A stretch of DNA of 64,000 bases from Bacteroides faecalis (GTDB taxonomy: Bacteria > Bacteroidota > Bacteroidia > Bacteroidales > Bacteroidaceae): the NCBI RefSeq assembly GCF_003865075.1, contig NZ_BHWB01000013.1, positions 54,975-118,974 on the forward strand, read 5' to 3'. Of this stretch, positions 44,864 to 53,117 are shown one piece after another. Position 1 is the stretch's first letter. Every line of letters begins with the position of its first letter. The notes below the pieces were generated by a model that worked only from the letters and a program-made list of their open reading frames with translations, was not told the origin of the DNA and ran no database searches. Made by a program: the position numbers and the translations under genes.

Positions 44864-45706
44864 TTGAATAGTAATTTTATAAAACGGGCTATTACCGGAA
44901 TCCTCTTTGTCGCTATTCTGGTAGGATGTATCCTTTCGGGAACATTAAGTTTTGGTATTTTATTTGTTGTGATCAGTTCATTGACTATTTTTGAATATGG
45001 GCAACTGATAAACAACCGTGCAGAAGGAGCCAATGTTAATAAGTTCATCATCATGTTAGGAGGAGCTTATCTTTTTCTTGCAATCATGGCATTCTGTATC
45101 GATGCAGCAGATTCAAAGATATTCATTCCATATATAGTACTACTACTCTACCTGATGATTAGTGAACTATATCTGAAAAAAGAAAATCCGTTACTTAACT
45201 GGGCATATTCCATGCTTAGCCAGCTATACATCGGATTGCCTTTCGCCCTACTGAATGTTTTGGCATTCCATACAGATCCTGAATATAGCAGCGTAAGTTA
45301 TAACCCGATATTGCCACTATCGATTTTCATTTTTCTATGGTTGAATGATACCGGAGCTTACTGTATCGGTTCATTAATCGGAAAGCATCGGCTTTTTGAA
45401 CGCATTTCTCCTAAGAAATCATGGGAAGGTTCGATCGGAGGTGGAGTCGTTGGTATCGGAGCCTCTTTTGTACTTGCTCACTATTTCCCATTTTTATCTA
45501 TGTGGGAATGGGCAGGCTTGGCATTGACTGTTGTAATATTCGGAACTTGGGGAGATTTAACCGAATCGTTACTGAAACGTCAGCTTCATGTAAAGGACTC
45601 GGGTACAATTCTTCCCGGACATGGAGGCCTACTCGATCGTTTTGACAGTTCTTTAATGGCAATTCCCGCAGCAGTCGTTTACCTATATGTGCTAACTTTG
45701 CTTTAA
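44864..45706 (+). CDS. cdsA: Phosphatidate cytidylyltransferase
   Basis: 280 residues, eight membrane helices; makes CDP-diacylglycerol from phosphatidate and CTP for phospholipid synthesis. The family signature is near the C terminus: SPKKSWEGSIGGG (about 184-196) and KDSGTILPGHGGLLDRFDS (about 243-261). The start is TTG at 44864; no ATG occurs in frame before about residue 64, which would remove two conserved helices, so TTG (14 bp after the ftsH stop) is the only plausible start. Last gene of the rsfS-ftsH-cdsA unit. Confidence 0.93.
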   Translation: MNSNFIKRAITGILFVAILVGCILSGTLSFGILFVVISSLTIFEYGQLINNRAEGANVNKFIIMLGGAYLFLAIMAFCIDAADSKIFIPYIVLLLYLMISELYLKKENPLLNWAYSMLSQLYIGLPFALLNVLAFHTDPEYSSVSYNPILPLSIFIFLWLNDTGAYCIGSLIGKHRLFERISPKKSWEGSIGGGVVGIGASFVLAHYFPFLSMWEWAGLALTVVIFGTWGDLTESLLKRQLHVKDSGTILPGHGGLLDRFDSSLMAIPAAVVYLYVLTLL

Positions 45707-45735
45707 TTTATTTTCGAGGGAATATTACAAAAAAG

Positions 45736-45778
45736 AAAAGACTGGGAGTTATTCTTATCAGAAAGCTCCCGGTCTTTT
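45736..45778. terminator. Bidirectional terminator between cdsA and the NigD-like gene
   Basis: 15-bp stem with G-U pairs (45736-45750 and 45764-45778) between convergent genes, with A/T-runs at both feet. Confidence 0.85.
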
Positions 45779-45802
45779 ACACACTAACACATCAAAACAT
45801 CA

Positions 45803-46573
45803 CTATTGTATCATAGAAGAAACAGTATGTACTTCTTTCGATTTATCAGGCACACCCACCGGATGATCAAAGTCAAGAACTACAATTACACCTTCTCCAT
45901 TTTCCTTTGAATTTATCTTAACCTTAAAACCTTTCATTTCAGGTTCTGCATTTTCATCCTTTTCAGTAGGATAAAACTCTTCCAGATTATAGGACACCCG
46001 TCCCCAGCCCCAATCATTTGTCACATCATCATAAGTATTATAACGTAATTCCAAATACACGTAGCCATCTTCATCCACATTTTGAGTTTCAGGTGCTTCT
46101 ATCTTATTCTGAACTAAACTAATACGATGTTTTTTTGAAAAAGGAACATTCTGATTGAAGATAATATTCAAGAACTTTCCTCCAAGCCACATATCTCCTT
46201 GATAAATCAAAATAGGATCATTACCGAACTCCTCTTCATTCTCTGCGGTCATCTCCTCCACTTCTTTGGTCAACACTTCATTAATACCTTTCATCTGCAC
46301 TTGTACCCCGTCCTTAGTATCAGCTAAAGGATTAAAAATTGCAACTACACGTTTTCCATCCACTGGTCGATACCATGGAATTGCAGTAGTAACCGGATCA
46401 ATAATCCCCCAACGGTCACCTTCTAAATAAAAACCGCCACCACCTGTAGCATGAACCGTTGCCCAGTCCCAACTAAAATCACCGATAGAATAATAATCAT
46501 CGTCATCACACGATTGCAGCATAGGTACTAATGCCAGCAGCAACAAGCCTAAAATCCAATTAATTTTTTTCAT
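45803..46573 (-). CDS. NigD-like lipoprotein
   Basis: 256 residues. Lipoprotein signal MKKINWILGLLLLALVPMLQSC with lipobox LQSC (C22) followed by DDDDYY, an acidic stretch compatible with surface export. The mature domain (FYLEGDRWGIIDPVTTAIPW, GKRVVAIFNPLAD) matches the NigD-like family of Bacteroidetes, named after a putative bacteriocin-immunity protein; its function is not established. Transcribed alone after the lpxB terminator. Confidence 0.75.
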   Translation of the reverse strand: MKKINWILGLLLLALVPMLQSCDDDDYYSIGDFSWDWATVHATGGGGFYLEGDRWGIIDPVTTAIPWYRPVDGKRVVAIFNPLADTKDGVQVQMKGINEVLTKEVEEMTAENEEEFGNDPILIYQGDMWLGGKFLNIIFNQNVPFSKKHRISLVQNKIEAPETQNVDEDGYVYLELRYNTYDDVTNDWGWGRVSYNLEEFYPTEKDENAEPEMKGFKVKINSKENGEGVIVVLDFDHPVGVPDKSKEVHTVSSMIQ

Positions 46574-46611
46574 ATTAGTTCTTTTCTTTGTTAATCTTCT
46601 GTTTTATAAAT

Positions 46612-46638
46612 AAAAAAACCGGGCAATTACTGCACCGG
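46612..46638 (-). terminator. Terminator of surE-lpxB
   Basis: GC-rich stem (46631-46638 and 46619-46625, one bulged T) followed by seven T on the minus strand, 27 bp beyond the lpxB stop. Confidence 0.75.
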
Positions 46639-46664
46639 CTTTACGTTTATTCAGAAAAAGAAAG

Positions 46665-47801
46665 TTATTTTTTCAAAGTCCTCAGCATTTCATGCGCTGC
46701 TTGCTTGGGAGCTCCTGCAGGTCCTAACCGTTCTGCCACGTATGTATATCCCGCAAGCATAGTTTTCCTATATTCTGCATCTTCAAGAATATTCTTTAAT
46801 TCCTGCTGCATATTTCCAACTGTCATCGTATCAGCTACCAACTCCTTCACGACCTCTCGGTCTGCAATCAAATTGACTAATGAAATATATTTCACTTTCA
46901 ATATATGATGACGTAGGAATGAGATTACCTTTCCTATAGGAGTATGATAACAAACAACTTGAGGAACACGAAACAACGCAGTTTCAAGTGTTGCGGTTCC
47001 GGAAGTGACTAATGCAACTTCCGCATGCTGTAAAAGACGATAGGTTTGTTCAAAAACGATCTTCACTTTCGCTTGTCCTATATATTGTTTATAATATTCC
47101 GGCGAAATATTTGGCGCACCCGCCAAAACAACTTGATAGTTCGGAAAAGCAGAAACAGCTTTCAACATATCCGGCAAGTTATCCTTTATTTCCTGCTTTC
47201 TGCTACCCGCCAATAAAGCAATAATAGGTTTATCTTCCAAGTTATTATCAGTAATAAACTCCTGAAGGTTTTTAGGATTAGCTTCCTGATATGCAGTTAC
47301 TTCATCCATTGTAGGATTTCCTACATAATGAATTGGGTATTGATGTTTATCCTCAAAAAACTCCACTTCAAAGGGAAGTATGGAAAAGAGTTCATCCACA
47401 TCCCTCTTAATATTCTTAATGCGGTATTCCTTCCAAGCCCAGATTTTCGGAGAAATAAAATAATAAACCGGAATCTGTGTTTGCGCATGAACGAACTTGG
47501 CAATATTGAGATTAAATCCCGGATAGTCTACCAATATCACTACATCCGGATTCCAAGCCACAATATCCTCTTTGCAACGTTTCATGTTAGCAAAAATAGT
47601 ACGCAAATGAAGTAGCACAGGAATAAATCCCATGTATGCCAGTTCCTTATAGTGCTTCACCATTGTCCCTCCAACAGCAGCCATCAAGTCTCCTCCGAAA
47701 AAACGGAAGTCGGCTTGTGGATCTTCTGCTTTCAAAGCAGACATCAAATGGGAAGCATGTAAGTCACCGGAGGCTTCACCAACAATCAAATAATATTTCA
47801 T
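46665..47801 (-). CDS. lpxB: Lipid-A-disaccharide synthase
   Basis: 378 residues from the ATG at 47801 (MKYYLIVGEASGDLHASHLM); the frame continues 16 codons upstream but those residues are not family-like. GT-B glycosyltransferase (GT19) that joins UDP-2,3-diacylglucosamine and lipid X at the inner membrane in lipid A synthesis. Conserved motifs: GEASGDLHA at the N terminus, YYFISPKIWAWKEYRIKNIKR (about 120-140), ALLAGSRKQEIKDNLP and TSGTATLETAL near the C-terminal half. Lies 108 bp downstream of surE on the same strand. Confidence 0.94.
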   Translation of the reverse strand: MKYYLIVGEASGDLHASHLMSALKAEDPQADFRFFGGDLMAAVGGTMVKHYKELAYMGFIPVLLHLRTIFANMKRCKEDIVAWNPDVVILVDYPGFNLNIAKFVHAQTQIPVYYFISPKIWAWKEYRIKNIKRDVDELFSILPFEVEFFEDKHQYPIHYVGNPTMDEVTAYQEANPKNLQEFITDNNLEDKPIIALLAGSRKQEIKDNLPDMLKAVSAFPNYQVVLAGAPNISPEYYKQYIGQAKVKIVFEQTYRLLQHAEVALVTSGTATLETALFRVPQVVCYHTPIGKVISFLRHHILKVKYISLVNLIADREVVKELVADTMTVGNMQQELKNILEDAEYRKTMLAGYTYVAERLGPAGAPKQAAHEMLRTLKK

Positions 47802-47844
47802 GGAACAATTAATTAATAAATTGAAGAACGAATTGTGAAAAACA

Positions 47845-47906
47845 AACAATGACGAATGAAGAATTGACTATGCAGTAAACACGTAGCCTATTCTTCATTC
47901 ATTGTT
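47845..47906 (-). terminator. Hairpin after surE
   Basis: Long stem (47890-47906 and 47845-47864, with a 3-nt bulge) starting right after the surE stop on the minus strand. It is AT-rich and lies before lpxB, so it may attenuate rather than fully stop transcription. Confidence 0.55.
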
Positions 47907-47908
47907 TA

Positions 47909-48688
47909 TTATTCTTCATTTCCCTCCATCCATTGATTTAGCTCATCTATAAAATCATAAGCAGTTAAATCAACCTTAGTTGGAGTAATAGCAACATATC
48001 CGTTAGCCAATGCCCAGTGATCATTTTTCTCATTTTCCGGTTCGTGATCGGTAAATTCACCTGTCAACCAGAAATAATTCCGATCGTTTTGACGTGGACA
48101 AACTTCCCACTCATTCGTCCAACATCCTTTTGCTTGTTCGCATACCTTTATTCCTTTAATATCAGGAGTATCTGGGAAATTTACATTCAGACAAGTCAAA
48201 GGAGGCAAACCTTTTTCCAATACCATTGCTGCAATTTTACGTATATATGGACCGGCTGCTTCAAAATCAGCACCCATATCGTGATTACATAAAGAGAAGC
48301 CTATAGATGGAACACCATTCAGACAACCTTCAATCACAACGCCCATCGTACCGGAATAATGCACATTTGTAGCAGAATTATCCCCATGATTAATACCGCC
48401 AACCACTAAATCAGGCTTGCGATCGAGCACCGTATTCCATGCAAGTTTAATGCAATCAGTCGGTGTTCCTGAACATTTATATACCGTCACTCCTACTTCC
48501 TGCTTAACTAATTTATAATGTACAGGCTGTGTCACCGTTAATGCACTGCTACTACCGGAACGCGGAGCATCAGGCGCCATTACTACAATTTCTCCCAATG
48601 TTCGAAGAAACTTAACCAATTCACTAATACCCTTAGCCATGATACCATCATCATTCGACACAAGTATCAGCGGTCGTTTATTTTCCAT
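47909..48688 (-). CDS. surE: 5'-nucleotidase SurE
   Basis: 259 residues. SurE family metal-dependent phosphatase acting on nucleoside 5'- and 3'-monophosphates and short polyphosphate, linked to stationary-phase survival. The active-site motif LVSNDDG (about 9-15) with the following MAPDAPRSGSSSALT and the central GINHGDNSATNVHYSGTMG (about 98-116) are complete. It is upstream of lpxB on the same strand. A -7 box is at 48720-48727. Confidence 0.94.
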   Translation of the reverse strand: MENKRPLILVSNDDGIMAKGISELVKFLRTLGEIVVMAPDAPRSGSSSALTVTQPVHYKLVKQEVGVTVYKCSGTPTDCIKLAWNTVLDRKPDLVVGGINHGDNSATNVHYSGTMGVVIEGCLNGVPSIGFSLCNHDMGADFEAAGPYIRKIAAMVLEKGLPPLTCLNVNFPDTPDIKGIKVCEQAKGCWTNEWEVCPRQNDRNYFWLTGEFTDHEPENEKNDHWALANGYVAITPTKVDLTAYDFIDELNQWMEGNEE

Positions 48689-48719
48689 ACTTTCAATCCT
48701 TTCCTTTTAAATATCTGCA

Positions 48720-48727
48720 CAAAAGTA
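48720..48727 (-). promoter_or_regulatory. Promoter -7 box of surE
   Basis: Reads TACTTTTG on the minus strand (TAnnTTTG), 31 bp upstream of the ATG. Confidence 0.6.
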
Positions 48728-48840
48728 ACAAAAAGTAGACGTAATACCAACCACGCACCTCTTTAATAATTAATCCATCACCTTATACATACGATTCGCC
48801 TAACCTAGAAAAGTTTATTTGTTCCACAGCTATCTCCGTT

Positions 48841-48862
48841 TCGTTCCATAATTGTGGAACGA
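48841..48862. repeat. GTTCCA/TGGAAC dyad near parA
   Basis: Perfect 8-bp inverted repeat TCGTTCCA (48841-48848) and TGGAACGA (48855-48862) with a 6-base centre; a further half-site TGTTCCACAG lies at 48820-48829. The half-sites resemble those of parS, but the canonical CG-centred 16-mer is absent. Confidence 0.45.
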
Positions 48863-49001
48863 ACCAATCATCACATATCCAAATTCTAAGAATCGCTCCC
48901 CTTCGAGCTATATAGTACTATTCAGCACATTGCCACTCGTTTACAAATCTTAATCTTCTGCAAGCGACCAAAAAAAGAAATAGATTTCCAATATAAATAT
49001 G

Positions 49002-49009
49002 TATATTTG
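49002..49009 (+). promoter_or_regulatory. Promoter -7 box of parA-parB
   Basis: TATATTTG, 171 bp upstream of the parA ATG at 49181, implying a leader of about 165 nt. The frame through the leader is open from 49058 but lacks ParA-like sequence. Confidence 0.5.
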
Positions 49010-49180
49010 CAAACTAAGAAAAGAAAATCTGATGATAAAACTGCCAAAGTTTTGTAATTGCTTAGCCTGGCAGTTATTAACAAAACAGGTGACTTATCAA
49101 CAGAAATTGCAAAGTTTCTATTTTTTCGTAGGCGCTCTAAGGATTTATCACTTATTTCGCTGCCAATAAATTTAGAGAAT

Positions 49181-49945
49181 ATGGGAAAAATTATTGCTTT
49201 GGCCAATCAAAAAGGTGGTGTAGGTAAAACAACGACTACGATCAATCTCGCAGCGTCACTTGCCACACTCGAAAAAAAAGTACTCGTGGTAGATGCCGAT
49301 CCGCAAGCAAATGCCTCTTCCGGTCTGGGAGTGGACATCAAGCAATCGGAATGTACTATCTATGAGTGCATTATAGACAGAGCCAATGTACAGGAAGCCA
49401 TCCTCGACACGGAAATAGATTCTTTAAAAGTCATCTCTTCACACATCAATCTTGTAGGAGCCGAGATTGAAATGCTAAACCTTCCCAATCGAGAAAAGAT
49501 ACTAAAGGAAGTACTTACGCCCTTGAAGAAGGAATATGACTATATCTTGATAGATTGTTCACCGTCGTTAGGACTGATTACTATCAATGCATTGACTGCT
49601 GCCGATTCGGTAATCATCCCTGTGCAAGCTGAATATTTTGCCCTTGAAGGAATCAGTAAGTTACTGAATACAATCAAAATCATTAAGTCAAAATTGAACC
49701 CTGCTTTAGAAATCGAAGGATTCCTGCTTACCATGTACGATTCTCGTTTACGGCAAGCCAATCAGATTTACGACGAAGTGAAGCGACATTTCCAGGAATT
49801 AGTGTTCAACACTGTTATTCAACGAAATGTCAAACTGAGTGAAGCACCTAGTTACGGTATTCCGACTATCCTTTATGATGCGGACTCCACCGGTTCAAAA
49901 AATCACCTTGCTCTCGCAAAAGAGATTATTAACAGAAATAAATAA
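49181..49945 (+). CDS. parA: Chromosome partitioning ATPase ParA (Soj)
   Basis: 254 residues from the ATG at 49181 (MGKIIALANQKGGVGKTTT); an upstream extension to 49058 is open but unlike the family. Deviant Walker A KGGVGKTT (about 11-18) with signature lysine, Walker A' VVDADPQAN and Walker B LIDCSPSLG mark a ParA/MinD-type ATPase that moves ParB-parS complexes on the nucleoid. Chromosomal ParA size without an N-terminal helix-turn-helix. parB follows after 10 bp. Confidence 0.95.
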   Translation: MGKIIALANQKGGVGKTTTTINLAASLATLEKKVLVVDADPQANASSGLGVDIKQSECTIYECIIDRANVQEAILDTEIDSLKVISSHINLVGAEIEMLNLPNREKILKEVLTPLKKEYDYILIDCSPSLGLITINALTAADSVIIPVQAEYFALEGISKLLNTIKIIKSKLNPALEIEGFLLTMYDSRLRQANQIYDEVKRHFQELVFNTVIQRNVKLSEAPSYGIPTILYDADSTGSKNHLALAKEIINRNK

Positions 49946-49955
49946 CGAAGAAGAT

Positions 49956-50849
49956 ATGGCAACACAAAAAAGAAATGCATTAGGACGTGGACTCGACGCC
50001 TTGCTCTCAATGGATGATGTGAAAACCGAAGGTTCTTCTTCCATTAATGAAATAGAATTGGCTAAGATTTCTGTCAATCCCAACCAACCACGTCGTGAAT
50101 TTGATCCGACGGCATTACAGGAATTGGCGGATTCAATTGCAGAAATCGGTATTATCCAACCAATCACTCTACGCAAACTCTCGGATGATGAATACCAGAT
50201 CATCGCCGGAGAGCGTCGTTACCGTGCTTCACAAAAAGCAGGAATGAAAACAATCCCTGCCTACATCCGCACAGCCGACGACGAAAACATGATGGAAATG
50301 GCGCTGATTGAAAACATCCAGCGTGAAGACCTGAATGCGGTGGAAATAGCACTCGCCTATCAGCATCTGCTCGACCAATATGAATTAACTCAGGAACGCT
50401 TGAGCGAGCGTATCGGTAAAAACCGAACAACTATTGCCAACTACCTGCGTTTACTGAAACTGCCGGCCCCGATACAGATGGCTCTGCAAAACAAGCAGAT
50501 TGATATGGGACATGCTCGTGCATTGATTTCATTAGGCGACCCTAAATTGCAAGTAAAAATATTCGAAGAGATACAAGAACATGGATACTCCGTCCGCAAA
50601 GTGGAAGAGATAGTTAAATCGCTTAGCGAAGGAGAAATCGTGAAAAGCGGTACACGAAAGATCACTCCCAAACGTGCCAAACTTCCAGAAGAGTTTAATT
50701 TATTAAAGCAACAACTCTCTGGGTTCTTTAACACCAAGGTACAACTCACCTGCTCCGAGAAAGGAAAAGGAAAGATCAGCATTCCTTTCGGAAATGAGGA
50801 GGAATTGGAACGTATCATGGAAATCTTCGATACGCTAAAAAGTAAATGA
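49956..50849 (+). CDS. parB: Chromosome partitioning protein ParB (Spo0J)
   Basis: 297 residues from the ATG at 49956 (MATQKRNALGRGLDALLS, the usual N terminus); the frame runs back into parA but not as coding sequence. CTPase/clamp domain with VNPNQPRREFD and GERRYRAS (about 86-93), MALIENIQREDLNA, then the helix-turn-helix KNRTTIANYLRLLKLP. Binds parS and slides as a CTP-dependent clamp to load SMC and organise the origin. Stop overlaps the next gene as ATGA. Confidence 0.95.
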   Translation: MATQKRNALGRGLDALLSMDDVKTEGSSSINEIELAKISVNPNQPRREFDPTALQELADSIAEIGIIQPITLRKLSDDEYQIIAGERRYRASQKAGMKTIPAYIRTADDENMMEMALIENIQREDLNAVEIALAYQHLLDQYELTQERLSERIGKNRTTIANYLRLLKLPAPIQMALQNKQIDMGHARALISLGDPKLQVKIFEEIQEHGYSVRKVEEIVKSLSEGEIVKSGTRKITPKRAKLPEEFNLLKQQLSGFFNTKVQLTCSEKGKGKISIPFGNEEELERIMEIFDTLKSK

Positions 50850-51718
50850 CTAGAAAAAGTAAAAGATATCAGCTACTTATCATTACCCTGCTTCTCTGTT
50901 TTATACAGGTGGCAGGGATTGATGTGTATGCACAGGAGCCTGTAACACCAGTACAGAAAGATAGTACGATTCTGCAACGGCAGCCTCCGAAAGCACGTGC
51001 ACGAAGACATCGTGACCCTGCTCAAGAACAGGATTCATTGAAGAAAGACTCTATAAAATTACTAAAACCGGAACGATTGCAATCAGTAGATAGTTTGTCT
51101 GCTGCAAAAATACAGGTAGCTGATAGTCTGAAAGCCTCCAATCAAATAGAGTTGAAAAAGATAGAACAACCAGAAGCAATTGTTATCAACCAAGACAGTC
51201 TTCCACCTGTACAGGATCTTAACAAAAAAATATTCGTACCGAATCCAACCAGAGCCACCTGGCTCGCTGTTGTTTTTCCCGGTGGAGGGCAGATATACAA
51301 TCGAAAGTATTGGAAGTTACCTATCATTTACGGAGGATTTGCCGGTTGCGCCTATGCACTAAGTTGGAATGGGAAAATGTATAAAGACTATTCTCAGGCT
51401 TATTTGGACATAATGGACAGCAATCCGAATACTAAAAGTTATGAAGATTTGTTACCTCCTAATGCCAATTATAGTGAAGAGCAATTGAAAAATACTATTA
51501 AAAATAGAAAGGATATGTTCCGGAGATACCGGGACCTCAGTATATTTGCATTTATCGGAGTATATATCATTTCCATTATCGACGCTTATGTGGATGCGGA
51601 ATTGTCCAATTTCGATATTACCCCCGACCTGAGCATGCGAGTTGAACCAGCAATTATTAATAACCAATTTAACTCCAACAAGAAATCAGTCGGCCTACAA
51701 TGCGTATTACGATTTTAA
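50846..51718 (+). CDS. DUF5683 membrane protein
   Basis: 290 residues. N-terminal signal or anchor (LLIITLLLCFIQVAGIDVYAQ), then a Ser/Lys/Asp-rich linker of about 100 residues with basic RRHRDP, then the DUF5683 domain (about 130-290): PTRATWLAVVFPGGGQIYNRKYWKLPIIYGG with small hydrophobic hairpin helices and a second membrane segment (SIFAFIGVYIISIIDAYVDA). Its start overlaps the parB stop by 4 bp and the transglycosylase gene follows, a conserved Bacteroidetes order. Role unknown; by context envelope related. Confidence 0.75.
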   Translation: MTRKSKRYQLLIITLLLCFIQVAGIDVYAQEPVTPVQKDSTILQRQPPKARARRHRDPAQEQDSLKKDSIKLLKPERLQSVDSLSAAKIQVADSLKASNQIELKKIEQPEAIVINQDSLPPVQDLNKKIFVPNPTRATWLAVVFPGGGQIYNRKYWKLPIIYGGFAGCAYALSWNGKMYKDYSQAYLDIMDSNPNTKSYEDLLPPNANYSEEQLKNTIKNRKDMFRRYRDLSIFAFIGVYIISIIDAYVDAELSNFDITPDLSMRVEPAIINNQFNSNKKSVGLQCVLRF

Positions 51719-51750
51719 AAGCACAACTAAGATTGAAGTTATTATTAAAC

Positions 51751-53045
51751 ATGAAGAAATTAGTAAACTATTGTCCGATTATTTTCTTTTTTTTACTAGC
51801 AATCCCGCAAGCTAGAGCCCAAAGTGTAGATGTAGTCATACATGAAATGGAACCGAGCGTAAAGAAAGCATCGATTTGCCAATGAGTATGACCTACCCGC
51901 TAGACATCTTATTGAATGACTGGAAGGCTAAAAATTATGTCGATTTAGGTAAAGATTGCAGTACAGCGGAAGTAAATCCCCTATTCAGCGATTCTGTCTA
52001 TATCGACCGCCTCTCACGTATCCCGGCTATTATGGAAATGCCTTATAATGAGATTGTGCGTAAGTTTATTGATATGTATGCCGGACGTTTACGCAATCAG
52101 GTTTCTTTCATGTTGAGTGCCTGCAACTTTTATATGCCGATTTTTGAAGAAGCATTGGATGCCTATGGACTTCCATTGGAATTAAAATACCTGCCTATTA
52201 TAGAATCAGCTTTGAACCCATCTGCTATATCGCGTGCAGGTGCCTCAGGATTATGGCAATTTATGATTGGAACCGGAAAAATCTATGGTTTAGAATCTAA
52301 TAGCTTAGTGGACGAACGTCGTGACCCTATTAAAGCTACATGGGCTGCCGCACGTTATTTGAAAGAGATGTATACAATTTATGGAGACTGGAATCTGGTC
52401 ATCGCTGCCTACAATTGTGGTCCCGGTACTATTAACAAAGCGATCCGTCGCGCAGGAGGTGAAACTGATTATTGGAAAATCTACAATTTCTTACCCAAAG
52501 AAACCAAAGGATATGTACCTGCCTTTATTGCTGCCAACTATGTGATGACTTATTACTGCGATCATAACATTTGTCCGATGGAGACAAATATTCCGGCAAG
52601 CACAGACACAGTACAGGTAAACAAGAACCTGCACTTCGATCAGATCTCAGAAATATGCAACGTTCCTTTAGACGAAATAAAGAGTTTAAACCCGCAATAT
52701 AAGAAACAGATCATACCAGGAGAAAGCAAACCTTATACTTTGCGACTTCCCATCAACGCAATCAGTACTTTCATAGATAAACAAGATACTATCTATGCAC
52801 ATCGGGCCGACGAATTATTCCGTAACAGAAAAACGGTTGCAGTAAAGGAACCTACTCCTACTACACGCAAACAGACCGCAGCTGTTACAGGTAAAGGTAA
52901 GCTTACCTATTATAGTATCAAAAGTGGAGACACTTTATCTTCTATTGCTGAAAAATTAAATGTCCGGGTGAAAGATATCCAAAGTTGGAACGGAATGTCC
53001 AATACCAAAATATCTGCGGGGAAACGATTGAAAATATACAAATAA
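51751..53045 (+). pseudogene. MltD-like membrane-bound lytic transglycosylase with LysM, frameshifted
   Basis: The gene starts at ATG 51751 with a signal peptide (MKKLVNYCPIIFFFLLAIPQARAQ) but its frame stops at TGA 51883-51885. The frame that continues the protein (SIDLPMSMTYPLDILLNDW...) is offset by one base, so one base is missing around 51860-51870 (within GTAAAGAAAGC). Downstream it is complete: GH23 transglycosylase domain (IIESALNPSAISRAGASGLWQFM holds the catalytic Glu, then YNCGPGTINKAI) and one C-terminal LysM (YYSIKSGDTLSSIAEKLNV). A TTG at 51876 could start a 389-residue product, but without the export signal. It cleaves peptidoglycan in intact relatives. Confidence 0.8.
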
Positions 53046-53079
53046 ACAGTTTCTCGCTTGCTTCGTTCAGAAAATTGTT

Positions 53080-53087
53080 TATTTTTG
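53080..53087 (+). promoter_or_regulatory. Promoter -7 box of the RelA/SpoT gene
   Basis: TATTTTTG, 30 bp upstream of the ATG at 53118. Confidence 0.6.
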
Positions 53088-53117
53088 CAAAACTAAGCAA
53101 GTGAAAGGATAACAAAT

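Noticed and set aside
47802..47849. Longer LpxB start
   Set aside because: Sixteen extra residues are encoded by AT-rich spacer next to the surE hairpin and are not conserved-looking.
49058..49180. N-terminal extension of ParA
   Set aside because: The sequence before MGKIIALANQKGG is not ParA-like and the known family start fits the ATG at 49181.
49839..49955. ParB start inside parA
   Set aside because: The extra 39 residues come from another frame of parA; the family N terminus starts at 49956.
51855..51890. Programmed -1 frameshift in the MltD-like gene
   Set aside because: No slippery A-AAA-AAG-type heptamer and no downstream pseudoknot; orthologues are expected to be single-frame.
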